Assembly (NCBI GenBank): GCA_903928965.1
Contig: CAIYSZ010000113.1
Location: 1 to 38,840 of the forward strand
Direction: 5' to 3'
Length of the DNA stretch: 38,840 nucleotides
From: an uncultured Pseudomonadota bacterium
Lineage (GTDB): Bacteria > Pseudomonadota > Gammaproteobacteria > Methylococcales > Methylomonadaceae
A model generated the notes under the pieces. The model was not told the origin of the DNA, made no database searches, and worked only from the letters and a program-made list of their open reading frames with translations. Made by a program: the position numbers and the translations under genes. The stretch's first letter is position 1, and each line of letters opens with the position of its first letter. Of this stretch, positions 23,797-35,956 are shown piece after piece.

Positions 23797-25392
23797 ATGC
23801 GGGAAGTGGCGGAAGATTACGCTCTGCCGAAGGCGGCGAAATTGGGCGGTTTTTTTCAACGCGGCAATGATCTTAAAGAGTCGTTCGCCGTGCGCTGGAG
23901 TTGGATTGGGTTTGCCGTGAATTGGGGGACGGCGGTCAATGTTAAGGTGATTTTAAAGGTGTATCGGGGCGACGTTTGCGAAAGTTATTTCGTGGACACC
24001 GACGCTTACGATGCCGATTGGCGGCGGCATAGCCGCGGCACGCGGGATTTTTTTCTGATGCCGCAATCCAGCCAGTTCGGGGACGTGCGTTGCGTGAAGT
24101 TTTCGTATATCGTGCATTTGGGCGAGCGCTCGATTCCGTCGCGGTTTGAGTATGTGTTTACCGACGGTTGGCGTTTGCTGGAGCCGGAGGATCAGGAGTG
24201 GAGTTTGAGCGGCGAGCATGCGACGCCTAACGCCTACCGGGTTTATGAATTGGATAGGGAGCAGTTGCAGCGGGATGTGGATTGGCATAGCCGGCATTTC
24301 GAGGATTTGCATTTGATTCCGAAGTTTACCAAGGGTTTGTTGCATCATCCTTATCATCCCAAGCGTTATATGCACGACCAGATCGATCGGGTGATCGCCA
24401 GTAAACGGCAGCGGCCGGAGCGCTTGTGCACGGTGAAGGTCAGCGTGGATTGCATAGACGATCATGATTTTATCGCGCATTTGATTCACGCCCACCGGCA
24501 GGGGGTGTTGGTGCAGTGCATTGTGGATTGGCGCAAGATGACGTTGACGCATAGCGGCAATTACGCGCGCTTGAAGCGTTCCGGCGTCGAGTTGCTGGGG
24601 GTGTTTTGCACGCCTCGGCATCATTTGGTGGAGGTGGAACCGGATATGCATACCAAGTTTGTTATTTTTAACGACGAGGATTGCATTATCGGGTCGTTTA
24701 ATATCACCTTTGACCGCTGGTGGGCGAATTGGGAGTCCGGCATGACGTTTCGCTCTCAAGGGGTGTGCCGGATGCTGGACAATATTTTTCAAAGCCAGCG
24801 CGGCGGGGTGATTCAGCGTTATGGCGTGGACCCGTGCGGCCGGTTTAATTTGTTGTATACCTTTGGCCGGCAGGTGATGGCCAACGGTAAGTTGTACCGG
24901 CCGCAGCATGCGATTATCGCCGAGATACACCGGGCTAGGGTGTCGATTGAGGCGTGCTTGTTTTTAATTAACGAGCTGCGCGGCGAGCATCACGATAGCG
25001 TGGTGGATGCCTTGATTCAGGCGCATCGGCGCGGCGTGGCGGTGGATCTATTGTTCAACGGCCATTTGGCGCGGCAGGGGCGCATCGGCGAGGAGCGTCC
25101 CATGGCGGATGAGTTGCTTAGACCTCTGTTGCCGGCGGTGCAGCGCTTGAAGGACGCCGGTATAGCAGTGGGCTTGGTGTATGGCCAGGCCGATCTGCCG
25201 GTGCCTTATTCGCCGCTGCACGCCAAGTATTGCGTGATAGACAAGCGCATTGTGCTGGAGGGCAGTTTTAATTGGTATAACACCTCGGTGTTTTCGCATG
25301 ATTTGCTGGTGGTGGCCGCGGACGAGGCGACGGCCAAGCCGTATTTGTATGAATTGGCGCAAATCAAGCGTTTGTTCCGGGTGTTTTATTAG
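23797..25392 (+). CDS. Phospholipase D-fold protein with two HKD motifs
   Basis: The protein (about 531 residues from ATG 23797) has an N-terminal region of about 130 residues with beta character (RWSWIGFAVNWGTAVNVKVILKVYRG), of no family I recognise. Two phospholipase D-type domains follow. The second motif HAKYCVIDKRIVLEGSFNW is canonical. The first, HTKFVIFNDEDCIIGSFN, has Asn where the motif Asp is expected and an Asp one residue later. Such proteins may be phosphodiesterases, phospholipid transferases or nucleases; the substrate is not predictable. The frame is open to a GTG at 23752 overlapping the argC stop. ATG 23797 is chosen because GGAGGCGGGAAGG precedes it. It ends convergent with the radical SAM gene, with overlapping stop codons. 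Confidence 0.8.
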   Translation: MREVAEDYALPKAAKLGGFFQRGNDLKESFAVRWSWIGFAVNWGTAVNVKVILKVYRGDVCESYFVDTDAYDADWRRHSRGTRDFFLMPQSSQFGDVRCVKFSYIVHLGERSIPSRFEYVFTDGWRLLEPEDQEWSLSGEHATPNAYRVYELDREQLQRDVDWHSRHFEDLHLIPKFTKGLLHHPYHPKRYMHDQIDRVIASKRQRPERLCTVKVSVDCIDDHDFIAHLIHAHRQGVLVQCIVDWRKMTLTHSGNYARLKRSGVELLGVFCTPRHHLVEVEPDMHTKFVIFNDEDCIIGSFNITFDRWWANWESGMTFRSQGVCRMLDNIFQSQRGGVIQRYGVDPCGRFNLLYTFGRQVMANGKLYRPQHAIIAEIHRARVSIEACLFLINELRGEHHDSVVDALIQAHRRGVAVDLLFNGHLARQGRIGEERPMADELLRPLLPAVQRLKDAGIAVGLVYGQADLPVPYSPLHAKYCVIDKRIVLEGSFNWYNTSVFSHDLLVVAADEATAKPYLYELAQIKRLFRVFY

Positions 25393-26474
25393 CCGAAGGT
25401 CAGGGCTTGGCGTTTGGCGCCCCAGGTTCCGGGTTGCGGGTTGAAGCGGCCGGCGAAGGCCGCGCCGCAATTTTGGCAGCAGCCGTTGGCGTCTAGCCGC
25501 CATTCGGACAGCTGGTGCCAGTCGCGGCCGATGAGCAGTTGGCCGCAGGCGTGGCAATAGCTGCTGGAGGCTTGTTTGTTGTGCACGTTGCCGACATAGG
25601 CGTAGCGCACCCCGTTGGCCAGGGCGATTTTGCGGGCGTTCAGCAGGATGCCGGCCGGGGTGGGCGGCTTGTTGGTCATTTTCCAATCCGGGTGGAAGGC
25701 GGTGAAGTGGATGGGCACGTCGCAACCGAGGTTGTCCACTACCCATTGCGTCAGCGCTTGCAGTTCGGCGGTGGAGTCGTTTTCGCCGGGGATAAGCAGG
25801 GTGGTAATCTCCAGCCATACCGAGGTTTGGTGTTTGAGGTAAAGCAGGGTTTCCAATACCGGTTGCAAGTGACCGCCGGCGACGTTGCGGTAAAAACTCT
25901 CGGAGAAGGCTTTGAGGTCTACGTTGGCGGCGTCCATGTGGCGGTAAAATTCCTCGCGCGGGGCGTCGCAGACATAGCCGGCGGTGACCGCGACCGAATG
26001 GATGCCGAGTTCGCGGCAGGCTTGGGCGGTGTCTATGGCGTATTCGTGAAATACCACCGGGTCGTTGTAGGTGTAGGCGACGCTGTTGCAGCCGTGGGCG
26101 CCGGCGGCCTGGGCGATGGCTTGCGGGCTGGCGTGGCTGCTGAGGGTATGCAGTTCCCTGGATTTGCTGATGTCCCAGTTTTGGCAGAATTTACAGGCCA
26201 GATTGCAGCCGGCGGTGCCAAAGGATAGGATCGGGGTGCCGGGGTAGAAATGGTTGAGGGGTTTTTTTTCTATCGGGTCTATGACGAAGCCGCTGGAGCG
26301 GCCGTAGCTGTTGAGCGCCAGCTGTTGGTCAATGTTTTGGCGCACGAAACACAGGCCGTGCTGGCCGGGATGAATATGGCAGAAACGCGGGCACAGATCG
26401 CATTGTATGGTGCGCTCGTCCAGCGCGTGCCAATAGTCGGCGATGACGGTGTTTTCGGCGATAACGGTTCTCAT
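25389..26474 (-). CDS. amrS: AmmeMemoRadiSam system radical SAM enzyme (AmrS)
   Basis: This is a radical SAM protein of the pyruvate formate-lyase activase-like class that co-occurs with Memo-like and AMMECR1-like proteins; the reaction of the system is not established. The 361-residue protein has an N-terminal cysteine set (CDLCPRFCHIHPGQHGLC), then the iron-sulfur motif CNLACKFC (Cys90, Cys94, Cys97) followed by QNWDIS. The SAM-binding AYTYNDPVVFHEYA and VDLKAFSE come next. Two C-terminal zinc-ribbon-like CxxC pairs are CHACG and CQNCG. It is divergent from amrB/amrA across a 132-base gap, so all three parts of the system are here. Confidence 0.93.
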   Translation of the reverse strand: MRTVIAENTVIADYWHALDERTIQCDLCPRFCHIHPGQHGLCFVRQNIDQQLALNSYGRSSGFVIDPIEKKPLNHFYPGTPILSFGTAGCNLACKFCQNWDISKSRELHTLSSHASPQAIAQAAGAHGCNSVAYTYNDPVVFHEYAIDTAQACRELGIHSVAVTAGYVCDAPREEFYRHMDAANVDLKAFSESFYRNVAGGHLQPVLETLLYLKHQTSVWLEITTLLIPGENDSTAELQALTQWVVDNLGCDVPIHFTAFHPDWKMTNKPPTPAGILLNARKIALANGVRYAYVGNVHNKQASSSYCHACGQLLIGRDWHQLSEWRLDANGCCQNCGAAFAGRFNPQPGTWGAKRQALTFG

Positions 26475-26520
26475 GGCGGCCGTGGGGTTAGGTTTTGCGG
26501 GTTGTCCTTAACGTGTCGGC

Positions 26521-26528
26521 ATTATAAT
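26521..26528. promoter_or_regulatory. Palindromic -10 region in the amrS/amrB divergent gap
   Basis: ATTATAAT is its own reverse complement, giving a TATAAT on each strand (plus 26523-26528, minus 26521-26526). It lies 47 bases from the amrS start and 79 from amrB. -35 boxes are not convincing on either strand, so overlapping divergent promoters are only a suggestion. Confidence 0.4.
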
Positions 26529-26606
26529 ATATTTAAGCAAGTCTATACTTAAGTGACTGGCGGGATTGTTAATTTTTTGTGACCGGCATGTGTTGGGGAG
26601 GTTGCC

Positions 26607-27383
26607 ATGGTTAGAGCGCCTGTATTCGCGGGGAGTTTTTATCCGGCCGCGGCTCCGGTATTGCGGCGGCAGCTGGCGGATTTTATGGAACCCATCGCGG
26701 CCGGAGCCGCGCCGAAAGCGCTGATCGCGCCGCACGCGGGCTATGTTTATTCCGGGCCGGTGGCGGCCTCGGTTTATGCCCGGTTGCAAGCAGAGCCGTA
26801 CATCCGCCGCGTGGTGTTGCTGGGGCCGACGCACCGGGTGGGGTTTGAGGGGTTGGCCTTGAGCCAGGCGCGGGCCTTCGCCACGCCGTTGGGCGAGGTC
26901 GAATTGGACGCCGAGGCGGCGCGAGGGGCGCTGACCTTGCCGTGGGTCGGTTACGGAGAATGGGCGCACGCGCAAGAGCATAGCTTGGAGGTGCAGTTGC
27001 CGTTTTTGCAGCAGGTGTTGGGCGGCGATTTTAAGCTGCTGCCGGTGGTGGTTGGTCAGTCTAGCGCTGAGCAAATCAGCCGTTTGCTGGATTTGTTTTG
27101 GGATGAGACCGAGACTTTGATCGTAATAAGTTCGGATTTGAGCCATTACCATGATTATGTCACCGCCCAGCGCCTGGACCGGGCGACCACGGATAAAATC
27201 GAGCATTTGGCCTATCAGGGCTTGAGCGGAGAGGATGCTTGCGGCTATCAGCCGATTAGCGGGTTGCTGCATTTGTTGCAAGCCAGGGATTTGCGGATAC
27301 GGAATATCGATTTGCGCAATTCCGGCGATACCGCCGGGGATAAACGCAGGGTGGTGGGTTATGGCGCTTACGTGGTTAACTGA
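26607..27383 (+). CDS. amrB: AmmeMemoRadiSam system protein B (Memo-like)
   Basis: The 258-residue protein is a full-length bacterial homologue of human Memo, related in fold to class III extradiol dioxygenases. Family motifs are PVFAGSFYPA at the start, ALIAPHAGYVYSGPVAASVYA, LLGPTHRVGFEGLAL, EHSLEVQLPFLQ and VISSDLSHYHDY. These contain the conserved histidines, Asp and Asn-type ligands of the putative metal site. A strong GGGGAGG box precedes the ATG. The end overlaps amrA by 23 bases, which implies coupled translation. The molecular function is not established. Confidence 0.93.
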   Translation: MVRAPVFAGSFYPAAAPVLRRQLADFMEPIAAGAAPKALIAPHAGYVYSGPVAASVYARLQAEPYIRRVVLLGPTHRVGFEGLALSQARAFATPLGEVELDAEAARGALTLPWVGYGEWAHAQEHSLEVQLPFLQQVLGGDFKLLPVVVGQSSAEQISRLLDLFWDETETLIVISSDLSHYHDYVTAQRLDRATTDKIEHLAYQGLSGEDACGYQPISGLLHLLQARDLRIRNIDLRNSGDTAGDKRRVVGYGAYVVN

Positions 27384-27936
27384 GGAAGAGCAACAGAGGT
27401 TGTTGCAATTGGCGCGCGCTTCCATTGCGCAGGGTTTGCGGCATGGCCGCGCTCTACCGGTGGATTTGGATACGCAACCGGCGGCTTTTGCGAAATTGAC
27501 CGCCAGTTTTGTGACGTTGACCTTGCACGGGGTGTTGCGCGGTTGCATGGGTTGCCTGGAGGCGGTTAGGCCGCTGGCGCAAGACGTGGCGGAGAATGCG
27601 TATCGGGCGGCGTTTCGCGATCCGCGGTTTGCGCCGTTGAGCGAACAGGAATTTGCCGAAATACATGTGCATATTTCTCTATTGACGCCGGCGGAGCCCA
27701 TGCTGGTAGCCGATGAGGCGGATTTGCTGCGGCAACTGCGGCCGGGGGTGGACGGCCTGATTTTGGAGTACGGAGCGCGGCGGGCGACGTTTTTGCCTTC
27801 GGTTTGGGAGCAATTGCCGCAGGCGCGGGAGTTTGTCCGGCATTTGAAGATGAAGGCGGGGTTGGCGGCGGATTTTTGGGATAAGGGGATGCGGGTTTGG
27901 CGGTATGCGGCGGAAGAGATTGGGGAGGGCGAGTGA
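27361..27936 (+). CDS. amrA: AmmeMemoRadiSam system protein A (AMMECR1-like)
   Basis: The 191-residue protein matches the AMMECR1 family: LTEEEQQRLLQLARASI at the N-terminus, FVTLTLHGVLRGCMGCLEAV with the signature LRGC-x-G segment, then FRDPRFAPLSEQEF and ISLLTPAEPM. The closing part LVEYGARRATFLPSVWEQLPQ-like and FVRHLKMKAG is also typical. The signature reads RGCMGC, where a Thr or Ser more often follows the Gly. The ATG at 27361 lies inside the end of amrB. The family's reaction is unknown; the three-gene association with a radical SAM enzyme is the main clue. Confidence 0.92.
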   Translation: MALTWLTEEEQQRLLQLARASIAQGLRHGRALPVDLDTQPAAFAKLTASFVTLTLHGVLRGCMGCLEAVRPLAQDVAENAYRAAFRDPRFAPLSEQEFAEIHVHISLLTPAEPMLVADEADLLRQLRPGVDGLILEYGARRATFLPSVWEQLPQAREFVRHLKMKAGLAADFWDKGMRVWRYAAEEIGEGE

Positions 27937-28007
27937 TCGCCGATGTCCCGTCGATTTGGGATAATGCCGAGGATGAGGTATGGAATAATGTACCGGTAAT
28001 CTGATTT

Positions 28008-28673
28008 TCATTTTACCGCGAGCAAATAAGCCTTATATTCAATGGCTTCCGTTTGCTCATTTAATAATGTCGCATGGTTTGCTTGTTCGCTGGCAACATG
28101 AATTAAGTCAATATGAAAATCTTCGCAAAATAATCGCATGAGTTCGTCATCAACCGCCGGCGCTTGCATTGGGCTGGCCATGGGATCAACATCCTCGGCC
28201 GTCAATAACAGCATTTTTGCATTATGGGGTAATAGTTTTTTAAGATGAGTAACATAATGCCGGCGGACGTCTTCCGGCAGTGCGGTTAGCGCGGCGCGGT
28301 CGTAAACCATGTCTACCGCGCCCAAGTCCTTAAGGGTTAATGAAAAATAGTCTCCGCATAGGATGCTGATTTTGCCGTGCCGCCACCGCGTGAACGCGCC
28401 TATTTTTTGTTTTGATGGCGTCATTTTGTTTTCCCGGAAAAAACTTTTTACGGCTACCGGGCTTAATTCCACGCCTATGACTTCATGCCCTTGTTTGGCC
28501 AGCCACAGCAGATCCAGGCTTTTGCCGCACAGCGGCACGAAAACGCGATTACCGTCCGTCGGCGGCAAGCGCGGCCAACATAGGCTAAGCAGGGGATTAA
28601 CCTTGGCCAGATGGAAATCGGTGCGTTTATCCCGCCAGAATTGCAGCCAAATACCGTTATCCCGGCTTAACAT
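28008..28673 (-). CDS. tpm: Thiopurine S-methyltransferase
   Basis: Tpm transfers a methyl group from S-adenosylmethionine to thiopurines and, in bacteria, to selenium or tellurium species. The 221-residue protein has normal bacterial length. It shows LQFWRDKRTDFHLAKVNPLL at the start, the SAM-site FVPLCGKSLDLLWLAKQGHEVIGVELS (residues about 45-71) and MVYDRAALTALPEDVRRHYV. It stands alone on the minus strand, convergent with amrA. The natural substrate is unknown. Confidence 0.93.
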   Translation of the reverse strand: MLSRDNGIWLQFWRDKRTDFHLAKVNPLLSLCWPRLPPTDGNRVFVPLCGKSLDLLWLAKQGHEVIGVELSPVAVKSFFRENKMTPSKQKIGAFTRWRHGKISILCGDYFSLTLKDLGAVDMVYDRAALTALPEDVRRHYVTHLKKLLPHNAKMLLLTAEDVDPMASPMQAPAVDDELMRLFCEDFHIDLIHVASEQANHATLLNEQTEAIEYKAYLLAVK

Positions 28674-28852
28674 GAGCTTGCGCCCGGTTTTCTAAAACGC
28701 GGGAAGCTGTTTTTTTTGCATTGAACTTTATATTCGGGCATGCCAGGTTTCTCATGGGAGTTAGCTTACGTTTAGGAGCGGGAGCCGTTCTGATCGAACG
28801 TGCAAAAAATATTTCGCGCTTATACAAAAAGCGCTGGTCGGTTTAAAAACGT
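28674..28852. other. Short gap with a motif shared with 242-255
   Basis: No gene is seen. CGTGCAAAAAATAT at 28799-28812 is identical to 242-255, and TCGC follows one base later in both. A small GCGC hairpin lies just after it. The shared stretch suggests two copies of a degraded dispersed element. Confidence 0.4.
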
Positions 28853-29302
28853 TTAGCAAGCCTGAATTATTATCATGCATCTAATTTCCAGATGCTCGCC
28901 GCTTACGTTGGCCAGTTGTTTTTGCCGGGATTCTATTTTTTGTTCGTCCCAGGTTTCGTAGTGTTCGGCGATGGCTTGGGTGATGTTAAAGCCGCTTTGC
29001 CGGTAGGCGGCTAGTTTGGCGGGATAGGCGGAGTTGCCGAGGTCGCGGTTGATGCGCGTTTCCAGCGGAGTCATGTTGCCGATGCGGTATATCAGGCGTT
29101 CTTGCTTGACTTCTTCGATGTATGACCAAGCTTCCGACGGGTGTTCCGGCAAGACGTGTTCCAGGCTGTAGGCGGCGCTTTCCACGTCGAAGTCGTGGCC
29201 ATGGCGCTGGCGTTCGATTTCAAACAGAATGTAGCGCACGATTTTTTTAGGGTGCGGGTTAATTATGCCATGGTTGATCGGCGTCGGGTGGCCTATCGGG
29301 TT
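28853..29302 (-). pseudogene. C-terminal relic of a GmrSD-type (DUF1524) restriction nuclease
   Basis: The open minus-strand frame has no start codon better than GTG at 29239 and runs from 29302 to TAA at 28853. It contains KKIVRYILFEIERQ, then SLEHVLPEHPSEAW (His-Val-Leu-Pro in the HNH-like DUF1524 motif), IGNMTPLETRINRDLGNSAY and KLAAYRQSGFNIT. This is the C-terminal nuclease domain of DUF262/DUF1524 proteins (GmrSD family, type IV restriction of modified phage DNA). The whole N-terminal DUF262 NTPase-like domain is absent, replaced by a stop at 29303-29305. Intact proteins have several hundred more residues, so this is a decayed fragment. A standalone small nuclease is unlikely. Confidence 0.82.
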
Positions 29303-32021
<2,719 letters not shown>

Positions 32022-32043
32022 CCTTATTGAAACAATATTATAA

Positions 32044-33348
<1,305 letters not shown>

Positions 33349-33405
33349 ATCTTGCGAGCGGCGGGTCGGCGTTGGGCCGGCTCGCCGCGCGTCGCGGGGG
33401 TGTTT

Positions 33406-33675
33406 ATGAATGGCTTGATTCTGTTGATTATTTTATTAATCGTCCATTTCCAGTATCGTTTGTGGCTGGGAGACGCCAGTTTGACCAAGTTGTTGGAGAC
33501 ACGCCGGCATTATGAGGATTTGGTTCAAGACGTGCAGGAAAAAAAGGATAGAAATAAAGCCTTGTTGGCGGAATTGAAGGATTTGCACGAAGGCCGCGAT
33601 GTGATAGAAGAACGCGCCCGCTACGAGCTGGGCATGATTAAGGAAAACGAGACTTTTTTTCAAGTGCTGGAGTAA
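33406..33675 (+). CDS. ftsB: Cell division protein FtsB
   Basis: FtsB is a small single-pass inner-membrane protein that forms the FtsQBL complex in the divisome. The 89-residue protein has a transmembrane helix at residues about 3-15 ([17 protein letters not shown]). A coiled coil of heptad character follows ([25 protein letters not shown]), and then the family end [21 protein letters not shown] at 33406 is chosen because it gives the normal short cytoplasmic N-terminus; the frame upstream is open. A GC-rich inverted repeat (GCGAGC with GCTCGC) lies between eno and this gene. ispD starts one base after the stop. Confidence 0.93.
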   Translation: MNGLILLIILLIVHFQYRLWLGDASLTKLLETRRHYEDLVQDVQEKKDRNKALLAELKDLHEGRDVIEERARYELGMIKENETFFQVLE

Positions 33676-33676
33676 G

Positions 33677-34372
33677 ATGGAATCAGCATTTCGTTATTGG
33701 GCGGTGGTTCCCGCCGCGGGCGTCGGCAAGCGGATGCAAGCCGACCGGCCGAAACAGTATTTGCCGTTGGGCGGCAAAACCGTTATAGAACAGACCGTAA
33801 GCCGCTTGTTGGCCGCCGGGGTGTTTAGCAAGGTGGCGGTGGCGATTTCCGGCGAGGACCCGTATTGGCCTGAATTGGCCCTGGCCGCGCATCCTGGGGT
33901 GTTGACCGCGCCGGGCGGCAAGGAGCGGGCCGATTCGGTATTGTCGGCCTTGTTGGCGCTGTCGGATGAGGCAGGCGAGCAGGATTGGGTGTTGGTGCAT
34001 GACGCGGCGCGGCCGTGTTTGACGGTGGCGGATATCCATTTATTAATCGATACCTTGCGGGAGGATGCGGTGGGCGGAATTTTGGCCTTGTCCTCGCATG
34101 ATACCTTGAAGCAGGTTAAGGGTGGAATGATTGAGGCAAGCGTGGACCGGCGCGTAATTTGGCGGGCGCTGACGCCGCAAATGTTCCGGTACGGCATGTT
34201 GCGAGACGCTTTGCAACGCACGGCGGGCGATTTGGCGGTGACCGACGAGGCTAGCGCTCTGGAGTTGTTGGGGCTGCAACCGAAGATTGTCGAGGGCCGG
34301 CCGGATAATATCAAAATCACTCGGCCGGAGGATTTGGCCTTGGCGGAATTTTATTTGGAGCGGCAAGCATGA
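33677..34372 (+). CDS. ispD: 2-C-methyl-D-erythritol 4-phosphate cytidylyltransferase
   Basis: IspD couples CTP to methylerythritol phosphate in the MEP isoprenoid pathway. The 231-residue protein has the nucleotide-binding opening [27 protein letters not shown]. It also has [24 protein letters not shown] and the end [17 protein letters not shown]. It sits between ftsB and ispF, overlapping ispF by ATGA, so the two consecutive-pathway enzymes are coupled in translation. CTP made by the first gene of the operon is its substrate. Confidence 0.96.
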   Translation: MESAFRYWAVVPAAGVGKRMQADRPKQYLPLGGKTVIEQTVSRLLAAGVFSKVAVAISGEDPYWPELALAAHPGVLTAPGGKERADSVLSALLALSDEAGEQDWVLVHDAARPCLTVADIHLLIDTLREDAVGGILALSSHDTLKQVKGGMIEASVDRRVIWRALTPQMFRYGMLRDALQRTAGDLAVTDEASALELLGLQPKIVEGRPDNIKITRPEDLALAEFYLERQA

Positions 34373-34845
34373 TGCGGATAGGACAGGGCTATGACGTACA
34401 TAGATTTTGCGACGGGGATTTTATTATCCTCGGCGGGGTGAGGATACCTTACGAAAAAGGCTTGGAGGCGCATTCGGACGGGGACGTGGTGTTGCACGCG
34501 CTGGCGGACGCCTTATTGGGCGCGGCGGCCTTGGGTGACATAGGCCGGCATTTTCCGGATACCGATCCGAATTTCAAGGGCGCGGACAGCCGGGTGTTGT
34601 TGCGGCATGTCTACGGCATTGTGCTGGAAAAGGGTTACCGCTTGGTGAACGCGGACGTGACCATCATTGCGCAAGCGCCGAAAATGGCCCCGCATATTCC
34701 GGCCATGTGCGTGAATATCGCCGCTGATTTGGAAGTAGACGTGGATGCGGTGAACGTGAAGGCCACCACCACGGAAAAACTGGGTTTTGAAGGGCGTAAG
34801 GAGGGCATCGCGGTGCAAGCGGTGGCGTTAATTGCCCGCGTCTGA
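34369..34845 (+). CDS. ispF: 2-C-methyl-D-erythritol 2,4-cyclodiphosphate synthase
   Basis: IspF converts the CDP-methylerythritol phosphate intermediate to the cyclic diphosphate, releasing CMP. The 158-residue protein has the zinc-binding GQGYDVHRF (Asp and His), the [18 protein letters not shown] motif, [18 protein letters not shown] and the end [21 protein letters not shown]. Two ATG codons are adjacent (34369 and 34372), so the start differs by one residue. The 3' end overlaps truD by 14 bases. Confidence 0.96.
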   Translation: MMRIGQGYDVHRFCDGDFIILGGVRIPYEKGLEAHSDGDVVLHALADALLGAAALGDIGRHFPDTDPNFKGADSRVLLRHVYGIVLEKGYRLVNADVTIIAQAPKMAPHIPAMCVNIAADLEVDVDAVNVKATTTEKLGFEGRKEGIAVQAVALIARV

Positions 34846-35869
34846 CGCCGGTTTGCCGGATTGGCCCCGCGCCTACGGCGGGCCTAGCGGCGGCGGCTTG
34901 CTGAAAAGCCGCCTTGAGGATTTTATCGTGGTTGAGTCCTTGGGCTTTGAGCCTGAGGGTAGCGGCGAGCACGTGTTTTTGTATCTGGAAAAGAGCGGCG
35001 AAAACACGGAGTTTGTGTCGCGGGTGTTGGCGCGCTTCGCCGGCGTGCGGCAGCGCGATATCGGCTACGCCGGGCTGAAGGATAGGCACGCGGTCGCGCG
35101 GCAGTGGTTTAGCGTGTGGTTGCCGGGCAAGGACGGGCCGGATTGGGCCGGGCTGGAGGAACTGGCGCAGGTCAAAGTGCTGCAAGTCGCGCGGCATGCG
35201 CGCAAGTTAAAGCGCGGGGTGTTGCGCGGTAATCATTTTCAAATCACGTTACGCGATTGGTCCGGGGACAATGCCATCGCCGTCGGGCAATTGGAGCTAC
35301 TGGCGCGGCAGGGTTTTCCGAATTATTTCGCCGAGCAGCGCTTCGGGCATGACGGCGGCAATATTCGCCAGGCATTGGCGGTGTTCGCCGGTAAAAAGGT
35401 GAAGCCGGAGCAACGAAGCATTTACTTGTCGGCGGCGCGCGGGTTTTTGTTTAATCAAGTCTTGGCCGCGCGGGTGTTGGACGGCAGCTGGCTGACCGGC
35501 TTGCCGGGCGAGGTCTTTAATTTGCAGGGGGGGCATAGTCTGTTCCAGGCCGGCGAAATAGACGAGGTTTTGCGTGGGCGCATCGCGGCGGGGGATATTC
35601 ATCCCACCGGTTTGCTATACGGCGCGGGGGCCAAGCCGAACGTGGTAGAGCAGGCGGTGTTGGCAGATGAGCCGGCGTTGACGGACGGTCTGGAGCGGGC
35701 CGGGCTGGAGGCGGACCGGCGCGCGTTGCGCGTGTTGCCCTTGGATTTGCGCTGGCGTTTTGGCGAACAAGAATTGATGTTGGAGTTCAGCTTGCCGGCC
35801 GGCGCGTATGCCACCGCGTTGTTGCGGGAGGTGGCAAGCTGCGCGGCGGGGGCGGATCAGGGGGAGTGA
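34832..35869 (+). CDS. truD: tRNA pseudouridine(13) synthase TruD
   Basis: TruD isomerises uridine 13 of tRNA-Glu to pseudouridine. The protein of about 345 residues begins with TTG at 34832 inside the ispF end. It reads [37 protein letters not shown], then the catalytic Asp in [34 protein letters not shown] and [11 protein letters not shown] follow. No ATG gives the conserved N-terminus, so the TTG start is favoured. It is the last gene of the housekeeping operon; no terminator is obvious after it. Confidence 0.94.
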   Translation: MPASDAGLPDWPRAYGGPSGGGLLKSRLEDFIVVESLGFEPEGSGEHVFLYLEKSGENTEFVSRVLARFAGVRQRDIGYAGLKDRHAVARQWFSVWLPGKDGPDWAGLEELAQVKVLQVARHARKLKRGVLRGNHFQITLRDWSGDNAIAVGQLELLARQGFPNYFAEQRFGHDGGNIRQALAVFAGKKVKPEQRSIYLSAARGFLFNQVLAARVLDGSWLTGLPGEVFNLQGGHSLFQAGEIDEVLRGRIAAGDIHPTGLLYGAGAKPNVVEQAVLADEPALTDGLERAGLEADRRALRVLPLDLRWRFGEQELMLEFSLPAGAYATALLREVASCAAGADQGE

Positions 35870-35884
35870 TTGTGTTTGGTTTGA

Positions 35885-35913
35885 TTGATTTTGCTTGTTG
35901 GATGGTTTATAAC
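35885..35913 (+). promoter_or_regulatory. Predicted promoter of the Fic gene
   Basis: TTGATT (35885-35890) and TATAAC (35908-35913) are separated by exactly 17 bases and lie 44 bases before the fic ATG. The gene thus probably has its own promoter, independent of the truD operon. An AGGAGG ribosome site follows at 35947-35952. Confidence 0.6.
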
Positions 35914-35956
35914 TTAGGCTAGTCAATGAGTTGCTAGCGATTCAGCAGGAGGATGC

